Below are positions 1-7,448 of a stretch of 12,050 bases of DNA, one piece after another. This stretch comes from Dimargaris cristalligena. Lineage: Eukaryota > Kickxellomycota > Dimargaritomycetes > Dimargaritales > Dimargaritaceae. The position numbers and the translations under genes were made by a program. The DNA is taken from positions 1 through 12,050 of the forward strand of contig JANBQC010000747.1 of assembly GCA_027576995.1 (NCBI GenBank). Reading direction: 5' to 3'. Each line of letters opens with the position of its first letter. Within the stretch, counting starts at the first letter, position 1. The notes under the pieces were generated by a model. That model was given only the letters and a program-made list of their open reading frames with translations, made no database searches and was not told the origin of the DNA.

Positions 1-318
1 ATTGTTCCACCGAGTACAGTTAGCCATAACAGAGTTCCGACCTAACTCAGCATCCTACCATTCCCTATTTTTCCTTCGCCTATAAAAACCCACAGTTCCG
101 CCGAACTGGGGAAAAAGGAAGCCAAGTCCAAGAAAAGTATAATGAAGCAAGTTATACTCCAGCCAGCCATTTATAGTTATATATATATTTCTCATTTCTT
201 ATAAACCCCAAATTATCCAATTACCCTTGCACATTATCTTCAATTCTCTTATATTTCACTTAGTCTATTTTCATATTGCTCTATTTCTTTTTAGTAAATA
301 AATTTGTAAAAAACCACA
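1..318. other. AT-rich non-coding stretch, promoter-like
   Basis: No gene is supported here. The stretch is AT- and pyrimidine-rich. It holds a TATA-like element, CTATAAAAACC, around 80-90, a short TA run near 178-188, and a pyrimidine-rich run from about 240 to 290 that leads into the ATG at 319. This resembles a fungal promoter and 5' leader for the uncertain open frame that follows, but it could simply be intergenic DNA. Confidence 0.4.
81..87 (+). promoter_or_regulatory. TATA-like box upstream of the 319 open frame
   Basis: TATAAAA is seen directly. It lies about 230 nt upstream of the ATG at 319, far but possible if the leader is long. It is supported by position and sequence only; no transcription start can be seen. 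Confidence 0.25.
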
Positions 319-615
319 ATGTCTTTCTCACCGCAAAGCACTTCTACAACCCCACTGTTGGCTCCACTGCAATCTGCCAATAACGAGATCCCTGATAGTA
401 GTTCGAACCTCTCGCTGATTTTCCCGGCTTTTTCCCCCCATGACGTAATCCCCGACCTAACCGGTCCACCGGGTCTCGGCGCTACAATTTTACAGTTATC
501 CGACAAAAGGGGCATCCCTTTTGCCTTGAAATGGTGTACCACCAAGCTAAACACCTTATTCGCTATGCCGATGGTTTTGAAAACCACACCAATCCGTCTC
601 AAGGCTATGGGGTAA
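319..615 (+). CDS. Uncertain small protein, 98 codons, no recognised family
   Basis: I do not recognise this product. The frame starts at an ATG in a favourable context (A at -3) after a pyrimidine-rich leader. It encodes a 98-residue Ser/Pro/Thr-rich N-terminal half followed by a more hydrophobic, basic C-terminal half with a single Cys and Trp. No signal peptide or membrane span is evident. An AATAAA lies 225 nt after the stop and a TATA-like box lies upstream, so a transcription unit of about 110-860 is conceivable. The stop codon overlaps a possible donor (GGGTAACG near 610), so this could be the first exon of a longer gene; acceptors at 650 and 656 would add only about 20 residues before a stop. 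The opposite strand is also open here, which weakens the coding argument. Confidence 0.28.
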   Translation: MSFSPQSTSTTPLLAPLQSANNEIPDSSSNLSLIFPAFSPHDVIPDLTGPPGLGATILQLSDKRGIPFALKWCTTKLNTLFAMPMVLKTTPIRLKAMG

Positions 616-839
616 CGATACACCAACTATCTAGTTAGACTTCGTACTAGCATCAGCCACCAACCGCCTCCCTTCTTCTCTTCCTTCCGTTCATTACCAT
701 TGTATCTCTAGGGCGGAGGCTTCATTCTTATATTAGGAGAGTATAGGGAAAATTGTAGGTACGTTCACTAGCGATGCCTTAGGCCTACAGTTCACCAGAC
801 GAAATACCAGTTGTCCCATATTACATGCCCAGCTTATAC

Positions 840-845
840 AATAAA
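840..845 (+). terminator. Possible poly(A) signal AATAAA
   Basis: AATAAA is seen directly, 225 nt after the stop of the uncertain 319 frame and 190 nt before the next ATG. The spacing suits the 3' end of an upstream transcript, but a hexamer in AT-rich DNA is weak evidence on its own. Confidence 0.25.
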
Positions 846-942
846 GTCAGTTTGTCTTCTCTTGCTCTACTCCCTATATTGCTACTCAAATTGCCTCTCT
901 AGTCAACCTTCGACTCCCTCAGCACCTTATTAAACCCCCCCC

Positions 943-946
<4 letters not shown>

Positions 947-988
<42 letters not shown>
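947..988 (+). repeat. (TC)21 microsatellite in the leader of the secreted F-box-like gene
   Basis: Forty-two bases of uninterrupted TC (GA on the other strand) follow a C10 and T3 run. The tract ends 46 nt before the ATG at 1035, so it lies in the core promoter or 5' UTR. GA/TC tracts in this position can exclude nucleosomes or bind GAGA-type factors. That role is inference. Length polymorphism between isolates is likely. Confidence 0.95.
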
Positions 989-992
<4 letters not shown>

Positions 993-1034
993 TCCGACCT
1001 TCTCTCCACCCTTACCGCCAACTCTTCGCCTGCC

Positions 1035-2769
1035 ATGAAAGCCCAACGCATCAGTATCGTCGGCCTGGTTGTCCTTGGTCTCGCTGTCCAATCAGTTGTC
1101 TCGGCCCCCAATCCCTCCTCGGATTCTATCAACAGTGATTACTCCAGTAGCACTCACGATACCACCCGCATCCAGACCGACCCGGTGGAAAATTGTGGAG
1201 AAGGAAGACAAGACCGTTTCAGCACCATGCCCCCGGAAATTCTTAAACAAATGATCAGACCGATGTTGACTGACGAATATATCTCTGAGCTGATGAAAAC
1301 ATCGAATTTTTTACGCAATTTTGTCTACAACCATCTCAATAAAGAATATATAATGGTAAGCCCAAAGCCCGTTATTATGAATGTTACGCAAGTTGCTTTT
1401 TAATAATTATCTATTACATACACAGATGAGACATTTCTTACGACCCATTTAAAATGTATTGGTATCGGTTTCTGGTGACCTGGGCCCGCCACAGTACCCT
1501 GAATTAAGCTGTCGTCTAAATTTCTAGCTGATATGGGCTTGATAATCTAATTTTCCAGTATTCTACATATTTATATCTTTTGGGTGTCATTAGTGGCAGT
1601 ACGTCACTATTTTGAGCAAATTCGATCGCATTACCAATGACACATTGGTCGACGAGGAGAAGAGCTGGCTCTCATCAACATGGCAACAACTACTGCATCA
1701 ACATCTATACGGAGAGCTATTTTTCAAGGTTGGCGGATATCCACTGTGTCCTCCCCGGCCCTTGTATGATAAAGCCCAATTGGCCATTAGTCGTGAAAAA
1801 CCGGTTTCTGAGAACCACCAAAGGTATCTGGAGCAAAACCAAAATGAGCCCAGTTTCCAGCCTAACGCTTGGTGGTTCGTTGATCCTGAGTTGCTTCAAA
1901 CGGATACCTTGGCGACCCAGATTCCCCTACTAGCCCTCGTAGACCTCGCCGATGGCCACAAAATTGCCGAAGCCATTGGGGTTTTAACGAATGGCGATAC
2001 CCTTCACTCGGTGGAAAAGGGTATGCAAGACCCCGCCCGGGCTCGGATCAGCCACCTGATGATGAAAAATCTGGACGCGGGGACGTCTAATACCATACTT
2101 CCCGCTTTATCCAGCAATCTGGATCATACGTTGTCGGCTATAGCTATAGCCCGACTTGCTGTCACCAATCGCTTTGATGATATGGAAACATTCATGACCG
2201 CAAAGAGCCCCCCTCCCACTATGAATGATGAAGAAGCCATCCGATCTTTTTACAATTTGAACCGACTGGCCATTGTCTTAGCCTCCATGTTCCAGCAGGA
2301 ATCGGCTCTCAATGTGTTCACGAGGGTGTACAAAGTAGAGGCCTCGGAAGATGAGATCGAATCTAATAATCAGTTCCTGTGTAATTTGGCTGGGAACATG
2401 AATGACTTTGGACTGTTTGATGGGGCGGTATTTCTGAAATCCTACTGGGCTTGTGATGGAGAAGCCAACAAATTCGAGGCCGTTGAATCTGAGGCAGATA
2501 CATTTGAGAATGGATCATCCAGGTCCCATATTATTGATGCAGTTGACGAATTGTATTTTTATATGCCGAAGCAATTGACGCTCACCAACGACAAAAGAAT
2601 GGGGGTTATGGTTTTGATATCGGATTTTGAACCGAGTGAGAAGGCCCGGGTGTCGGACCTGGGTCCTTGGGCATTTCATAAAGAGGAAATGCATATCCTA
2701 TCTTCGGTGGTGGACCCTGTTATCCTAATTAACCTGCAAAGTTCACAAAAGACTGCATCTGTAGATTAG
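1035..2769 (+). CDS. Predicted secreted protein with F-box-like segment (two exons, 496 aa)
   Basis: Function unknown. Exon 1 is 1035-1355 and exon 2 is 1600-2769; the phase-0 junction joins ...KEYIM to YVTIL..., giving 496 residues. Residues 1-24 form a classical signal peptide: Lys/Arg near the start, a hydrophobic core ISIVGLVVLGLAV, and a VSA cleavage site before Pro25. A Ser/Thr/Asp-rich spacer follows. Residues 62-101 read as an F-box-like helical segment (MPPEIL core, then spaced Leu/Ile and a terminal FVYNHL). The remaining 390 residues are mixed helical, rich in aromatic and acidic residues, with few Cys, and match no domain I know. F-box proteins normally act in the cytosol or nucleus in SCF ubiquitin ligases, so a signal peptide is odd. 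Either the motif is a structural look-alike or the protein belongs to a secreted family. Codon use is more AT-ending than in the two housekeeping genes here. The ATG at 1035 is chosen because it alone yields the signal peptide. Exon 2 has no usable ATG at its beginning, which supports splicing. Confidence 0.72.
1356..1599 (+). other. Intron of the secreted F-box-like gene (244 nt, phase 0)
   Basis: The donor is GTAAGC at 1356 and the acceptor is GGCAG ending at 1599. Exon 2 is open only from 1594, after a TAG at 1591-1593, so the acceptor is tightly bounded. A CAG at 1556-1558 with CTAA just upstream is an alternative acceptor but leads quickly to a stop. No strong branch site lies close to the chosen acceptor. 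Confidence 0.65.
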
Positions 2770-2952
2770 AGCCATTGTTAAAAATCGATGCTTCAATGAC
2801 TGAGCGCAAGGGGAAAATATATTAGATAAACTGTCGGCCGGGTTAACCACTTTTAGTCCATCTAGAGTCCCGAGGATAGGCTTCTAACAGTAGATGGGGC
2901 TTAGGCTCGTCTAAACGGGTCCTAGTGTTAGGCTGGGGGCACGGTACTAACT

Positions 2953-2958
2953 AATAAA
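2953..2958 (+). terminator. Possible poly(A) signal AATAAA of the secreted F-box-like gene
   Basis: AATAAA is seen in CTAATAAAGG, 183 nt after the stop codon at 2769. It is the first such hexamer downstream, and the distance suits a fungal 3' UTR. Confidence 0.35.
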
Positions 2959-3310
2959 GGTTACCAGATACAGGTATACACAAGGGACATGCAGCGGACA
3001 CACTTACTAATCAATACAAGGGGGGTGAGTGTATATAGAGTTTATTGGGATAGACTGTAATGGGGGGGGGGTCGAGTAGGACTGGGTATTTACCAATTTC
3101 GACGCCTTGTTCCGAGTGGGGAGAAAGGGGGCCTGGGGGGTCCAGGATAGAGACAAATTAGTAAAGATTAAAATTATGATTTTATTAAAACACGATCTTT
3201 TTCCGCTTTCGGGTTAAATTCGTTACTTTTATACTTCCGGTTCGGTTATGCCCTCAGTGGCAGTATTCATTACTCGTGCTCCATTTGATGTTGGCCCAAA
3301 CATGTTCTTG

Positions 3311-3318
3311 TCACGTGA
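3311..3318. promoter_or_regulatory. TCACGTGA E-box palindrome
   Basis: A perfect 8-bp palindrome of the CACGTG class, which is bound by bHLH factors such as Cbf1 in fungi. It lies between convergent genes rather than in an obvious promoter, so it may be a chance occurrence or belong to an undetected transcript. Two further TCACGTG sites occur in this window. Confidence 0.35.
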
Positions 3319-3496
3319 TAAGGGTACATTATGCGGTTGCAGACCAGGGGGTAAGGAATAAGCTAAGGAATTGAGCTAGTCCCAATGGGCCCGGTTATAT
3401 ATACGCAGGGGCGACTCTGGAGGGAGGTCCCCAGAGAAGAATACTACTAAGACTAGGGTAAGGTAAATAAGCCAACTGGACGGCTGTGAGGACTTG

Positions 3497-3527
3497 GAAG
3501 ACTCTGCTGGTAGTCGGAAGAGTCTTC
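3497..3527. repeat. 8-bp inverted repeat (hairpin)
   Basis: GAAGACTC at 3497-3504 is repeated inverted as GAGTCTTC at 3520-3527 with a 15-nt loop. It could form a small stem-loop in RNA. No function is apparent. Confidence 0.5.
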
Positions 3528-3678
3528 GGATCAGCACTGGAGTAATTAGTGTAAAATGAGGAGTCTGGAAGGGGAACAGTTATATGATATAGAGTGATCA
3601 TATAGTACCGGGGGTGACCATGGGAAGGTTAATATGGTGCTATAAGGTCTAATAGGGACGGGCAGCATGATGTCTGGA

Positions 3679-3957
3679 TTAAGTCGGATTAGAAGGTCCG
3701 ACAAATATCATTATATCTCGAATGACTCGTTGCCGCTCTGTCTTTCCAAGGGAGACAGAGGCAGTATCATCATTGTCAGGGTCGGTATCCCCGATTTCTT
3801 GGTCTAAAGCCCCGAAGAAGCGGCGTCTTATCTCAAGCCCCCCGTCGCGGACCGGTTCCCTACAACCCGGTAGGACCACGCCGAATCCCCGTATCGTGTC
3901 ACTACACTTATCTTGTTAGTAGCTATTAGCCAATTTAATATCAATAATCAACAAACG
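3679..3957 (-). pseudogene. Possible terminal exons of an unrecognised minus-strand gene or gene remnant
   Basis: On the minus strand an open stretch runs from 3901 down to a stop at 3679-3681 (about 74 codons). It encodes a charged sequence with segments such as GGLEIRRRFFGALDQEIGD and DTDPDNDDTASVSLGKTE. Immediately upstream, 3956-3902 looks like a 55-nt intron: GTTTGT donor, canonical TACTAAC branch site at 3921-3915 and TAG acceptor. Joining across it continues the same frame upstream (phase 2) for about 21 codons to a stop (TAA) with no ATG. A complete gene therefore cannot be built; either more exons exist or this is a decayed copy. The plus strand is also partly open here (3722-3919), so coding is not proven. 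No family is recognised. Confidence 0.2.
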
Positions 3958-4334
3958 CATCGAGGCGGTCAGTTGCGACACCCCTTTCCGTTCTATTTCC
4001 CGGGCAGGTTGTAGGCGATTAGCATCGCCATTTCCACTGCGGCTCGGCTGAATTGCACGGTTGTAGAATTTATTTTGGCAATATACTGTCAATGCCCACC
4101 ATTTTTTAAACAAATGGAATCAGATAGACGCGTGAAAGTAAAACTATAAAAAAGATCAAATACTAAATAAGCACAATGGTATAGCGGCAGATTATAAACG
4201 AGATGCAGGAATCATAAAAACGAGGCAGTGGATAGGATTACGAACATTGACAAAGGGGAGAGACACACGGTAAATAAAAAAGGGGAGTAGAGTAAAACTG
4301 GGTATATGGAAGGGAGCTTTCTAACGCCATTAAT

Positions 4335-6510
4335 TTAGTTCCGGCCCTTGGCCTTGCCCTGTTTCTTTTGTTGACGAACAATCTTTTCCTTACGGGTTTG
4401 CAGCGTTTCCGTAGCCTCCCTCTCCCGCTTCTTATTCCGCTCGCGCGATTCAAACTGATAGCGCTGGCGTTTGGACATGACCGATTTCAGCATAGCCTGC
4501 TGATCGGCTTCTTCCTGTTCCTGGGCGGCCCGCTTCTTATGGGCCATGGTTTCCCGGGCCGCTTGCTTCTTGGTCTTTTTCACCACCTCCACCTCCTTGA
4601 CTTCGGCTTCCTTCTTCTCTACTACTACCTTGACCTTGACCTCTTCCACTTCTTCGGCCTCGGCTTCGTCTTGACTGTACTCCTCGTCATCGTCGCCATC
4701 ATCATCAGAGCTGAAGGCATCGTCAGCCACCCGTTCGGCGGCATCTTCTTCGAGGTCCTGGGCCAGAGTCTTGGCTTCTTCGGGGACGTAGTCGCCTTCG
4801 CGGTATTCGACAAACGGCGAAAGATGAGGGGGCAGTTCCTTGCCGGGGGCGTACAGCTGGACGGGCATGCGCTTCTGGAAGTTGATGCTATCGAACACCC
4901 ACTGGGGCTGCAAGTAAGTGCGGCCCACCACGGTGTGTTGCAGCATGGGGCGATCACAAATCTGGTAAGTGATGCGGGAGTCGGCCTCGGCGAACGGTGA
5001 TCCGGTAGCGGCGAGGGGATCCCAACCTACCTGGCCTCCGAAGGCCCGGATGAGGAAGTAGAGGACCCCCCGGGGGGTTTCCCGGGACAGATAGAACACG
5101 GCGCCTTGGAAGAGGTTCTGGAGGGACGAGTGGGCCTCGGCAAGGTGCTCCATGGCCTGCAGATCCAGTAGGGCATCCGAGGGGGTGGTGGCATCCCCCT
5201 CTTCGGCCGCCTGCTGCTTGGCCGCTTGGACAAACTCCCGGATATCCGCCTGGGCGGTGTCGGCGTTGGCTGCCTCCGACTCGTCCTGACCCTCCGCCTC
5301 GGCATCGACATTGCTGCTACTCCCCCGGGCGGCCGTGGCCTCCAGCTCGGCCATCTTGGCGGCCAGGTTGCGAACCCGTTGGGCGGGTACCTTGGGTTTG
5401 GCACCGGCGTTGAGTTGGGCGGTCAGCTGGTCGATGTTCTGGGCGGACTGCAGGGTCAGAGCGTCCAGGAACTCGCCGTTGGTCCACTTCTGGGCATTGA
5501 TCTTGGGGGGATAGGCCAGGTTAGCGTCGCGGTAGAGTTGGAAGTTGATGAAGCCGATCAACGTTTCGTAAAACTCGGCAAAGGTCGCCATGACGCGAAG
5601 GTCCACGGTCTTGGGGGTGCTCTGCCGGAACTCGTAGGGGACCAACCAGGTGATGGGGACACCCTGGACCTCGGCCTGGTAGTAGATACCCTTGATGGAG
5701 AGGAACACTTTGCGCAGCGAGCGGGTGTGGATGATGTACTGCTGGAACTCGGCGCACAGGGTCTGGATGCCAGCAAGGCGGCTGGCGTTAAGGAAGAGCC
5801 CCTTTTTGGGAAGAGCGGCAATGAGGAAGAGGAGACTCAGAGCATCGTCGATATCACGCAGGGCATCCATGAACGTCGGGTAGCGTTCCTTGACCAGGTG
5901 GTCGAGGTTATATTCGGGTTTCCGGCGCTTGAGGGACTCGACGGAGGTTTTATCCCGGCGATTGGTGACCTGGGCCAACTTGCGTGTGAACGTCTTGTGC
6001 TCCCGGAATTTGTTGATCAAAGGATCGTGGGCCAAGAACTGGATATCCTTGGTGTAGTAGAAGATGCTGGGGCGGTTGGACCGGTCACCGGCCTTGCGCC
6101 GATTGTTCGGCTCGCGGGGGTAGATGCCCTTTAAGATGCACAGACGACTATTTGCACAATACACGCAAGCGGGATGGGTCAGATTTATATATATATATAT
6201 ATATATATGGAAAATATCAGTAAGGAGTGGAATTTAGTGCGGGTGATGGGAAATCAATAGAATGGCCAATTACGCATCGAGTCAAGCGGGACGTGTCTCA
6301 GTCGGCCTACACATATTATATCAGAAGCCAAGAGACCAACAGCTCGCGTTCGAACTGGGACCGAGGAGGATAAATACGGGCTATTTAGGCCAGGAAACTA
6401 AAGACTTACCGGAAGTCATTGAGCGTCAATTGAAGCTTCGAAATGGCCTTGGAGCGGCTGCAGTATTTCTTGGCCGTACCGGACTTTCCTTTCTTCAGGA
6501 GGCGACCCAT
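4335..6510 (-). CDS. NOP7: Pescadillo homolog (Nop7/PES1), 60S ribosome biogenesis, two exons, 637 aa
   Basis: Pescadillo works in the nucleolus with Erb1/Bop1 and Ytm1/WDR12 (PeBoW complex) in pre-rRNA processing for the 60S subunit. Exon 1 is 6510-6410 and encodes the family's basic start MGRLLKKGKSGTAKKY, then SKAISKLQLTLNDF. Exon 2 is 6147-4335 and continues RRLCILKGIYPREP, a hallmark of the family. The Pescadillo N-terminal domain spans about residues 8-275 (FYYTKDIQFLAHDPL, NKFREHK, VPYEFRQ are visible). A BRCT domain spans about 377-466 (LFQGAVFYLSRE, FGGQVGWD, VVGRTYLQPQWVFDSIN). The C-terminus has an acidic stretch (SSDDDGDDDEEYSQDE) followed by a Lys/Glu/Val-rich, probably coiled region and a basic tail with MSKRQRYQFE and a final KKQGKAKGRN, as usual for nuclear import and rRNA contact. 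Length is typical. Starting at the ATG-like codon in the intron (6164) would wrongly replace the first 34 residues. Divergently placed from the 7047 candidate. Confidence 0.96.
6148..6409 (-). other. Intron of the Pescadillo gene (262 nt, phase 2)
   Basis: On the minus strand the donor is GTAAGT at 6409-6404, the acceptor is AAATAG ending at 6148, and a CTGAC branch-like site sits at 6182-6178, about 30 nt before the acceptor. The split Arg codon (CG|T) restores the conserved NDFRRLCILKG junction, which makes this intron very secure. Confidence 0.93.
6186..6208. repeat. (TA)11 microsatellite inside the Pescadillo intron
   Basis: A 23-base uninterrupted TA tract, immediately upstream (in the transcript) of the likely branch site at 6182-6178. 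It is probably length-variable. On the transcript it places an AU-rich element next to the 3' splice signals. Confidence 0.95.
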
Positions 6511-7046
6511 GTTGACGATTGGCGGGTAGGGGGCTGTGAAGGACGACGAAGAAAAAAGTGGGGTGAAATGCAAATTTATCAAGGAAACGTTCCTTGGGCA
6601 ATGAAGGAGATTAGAAGCAACCGGCGTAAAAGATACTCACTAAACTCGGCCCTTAATGATAATTACAGTACTTTAGCTACGTAAAAAAACCTACCCGTTG
6701 ATTAATCAAAGCTGCAGTCAACTTGAAGCCCTCGTACACCACACTAGTGCCGTACATTTTTTTTCTTTTTTCATCCAGGCTCTGAAATCCTCAAAAAATA
6801 CGAGAATGAAAAAGAGAGGGGACCAACTGAGGTCACGTGGATTGGCGGAAGATGTACTTGATGGGATGGGTGTACTATGTATGGATTGGGGGAGGAAAAA
6901 CCACCCCACTCGCCCGTAGCTTTAAATAGCCAATGGGCAGGGCATGCTTTTAAACGCTGGCCGAATCGGTTATATAATTGCCCAATTACTTACACATTTG
7001 TCAGGATATTATATATAGATATGTATATTTCGCTTACAGATACAGA
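6511..7046. other. Divergent promoter region between Pescadillo and the 7047 candidate
   Basis: No gene is supported within this stretch. Reading away from Pescadillo it holds the inverted CCAAT motif GATTGGCGG at 6517-6525 (in the Pescadillo leader) and again at 6840-6848, a TCACGTG E-box at 6833-6839, a CCAAT at about 6930, and a TATATAA at about 6971-6977. A plus-strand open frame at 6262-6684 overlaps Pescadillo exon 1 and its intron on the opposite strand and is a shadow. Confidence 0.45.
6833..6848. promoter_or_regulatory. E-box plus inverted CCAAT box, upstream of Pescadillo
   Basis: TCACGTG at 6833-6839 directly abuts GATTGGCGG at 6840-6848 (CCGCCAATC on the minus strand), about 325 nt upstream of the Pescadillo ATG. 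CACGTG is a bHLH site and CCAAT is the HAP/NF-Y site in fungi. The composite arrangement is seen directly; a regulatory role is inferred. Confidence 0.4.
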
Positions 7047-7448
7047 ATGGCTTCTGCTGATGGAGATGAGCGATCAGGGTGGCTGTTAAAGAAGTATGTA
7101 AGTTACATGGGAGCAGGCGGGGCTTTATGTATTTCGGTTCGAATCTACGGTAGATGTATACTTGGGAATTCCTCAAGGACATGCCAGATAAATGTTCGAA
7201 TATTCTCCGTGGGCATACCAGATTTGATCAACTCGACTCCGTTGGGCGCTGAATGAATCTTCTGGAAGGTTGGGTTCTAATCAGGCTACGAAACCAATCG
7301 ATAGTGCAGCAACAATAGAGTCATTACCGGAAATCGCGCGGTAAGATTGAGCACCTATCCAATTCTAGCAGACATAGGTTGTTGGGTTACAGGACAACCC
7401 TGTTTTCTGCAGAATTGGCATTATGTCTCTTCTCCCCTACCCAGATAA
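7047..7448 (+). CDS. Candidate small spliced gene, 61 aa, unrecognised
   Basis: An ATG at 7047 has an ideal context (A at -3, G at +4) and begins MASADGDERSGWLLK before a canonical donor GTATGT at 7094. A second donor, GTAAGT, overlaps it at 7098. A matching intron would be 7094-7309 (216 nt), with branch-like TTCTAAT at 7275-7281 and acceptor GTGCAG at 7309. Exon 2, 7310-7448, is then open for 45 codons with a Trp/Cys-containing tail, for a 61-residue product. Upstream there is a CCAAT (about 6930) and TATATAA (about 6971). Other splice models are possible: donor 7098 with acceptor 7152 gives about 49 residues; donor 7098 with acceptor 7284 leads to further exons. No family is recognised. 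The good start and donor argue for a real transcript, while the short product argues for an incomplete model or chance. Confidence 0.25.

Larger units (their letters stand above)
616..1034. other. Intergenic region / promoter of the secreted F-box-like gene
   Basis: No gene is seen. The stretch contains an AATAAA at 840-845 (possible poly(A) signal of the upstream frame), a pyrimidine-rich run from about 850, a run of ten C at 935-944, and a TC microsatellite leading into the pyrimidine-rich leader of the gene that starts at 1035. No convincing TATA box is present. Confidence 0.5.
2770..4334. other. 1.56-kb intergenic region between convergent genes
   Basis: No well-supported gene is present. 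The first gene and Pescadillo converge here, so both 3' UTRs should lie inside. Visible items are an AATAAA at 2953-2958, a G10 run at 3062-3071, an AT-rich patch around 3150-3190, a TCACGTGA palindrome at 3311-3318, an 8-bp inverted repeat at 3497-3527, and a possible minus-strand exon pair at 3679-3957. A 68-codon minus-strand frame with an ATG (3601-3395) shows no recognisable features. Confidence 0.5.

Noticed and set aside
3395..3601. 68-codon minus-strand frame with an ATG
   Set aside because: There is no family match, no clear promoter, and no splice or conservation evidence; it is short enough to be chance.
4128..4133. ACGCGT, a perfect MluI cell-cycle box
   Set aside because: It lies downstream of Pescadillo and not in front of any supported gene; a single hexamer is expected by chance.
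4368..5000. 210-codon plus-strand open frame, Leu/Phe-rich
   Set aside because: It is the reverse complement shadow of the charged Pescadillo C-terminus; the apparent hydrophobicity comes from reading Lys/Glu codons backwards.
5226..6134. 302-codon plus-strand open frame
   Set aside because: It is antisense to conserved Pescadillo coding sequence, has a Gly/Leu/Asp-rich composition typical of a reverse shadow in GC-rich DNA, and has no independent support.
6262..6684. 140-codon plus-strand open frame
   Set aside because: It overlaps Pescadillo exon 1 and its intron on the opposite strand, and the Pescadillo reading is strongly supported.
7135..7145. GGTTCGAATC, a perfect tRNA B-box
   Set aside because: The flanking bases do not form a T-stem, and no matching A-box or acceptor stem is present at the right distance.
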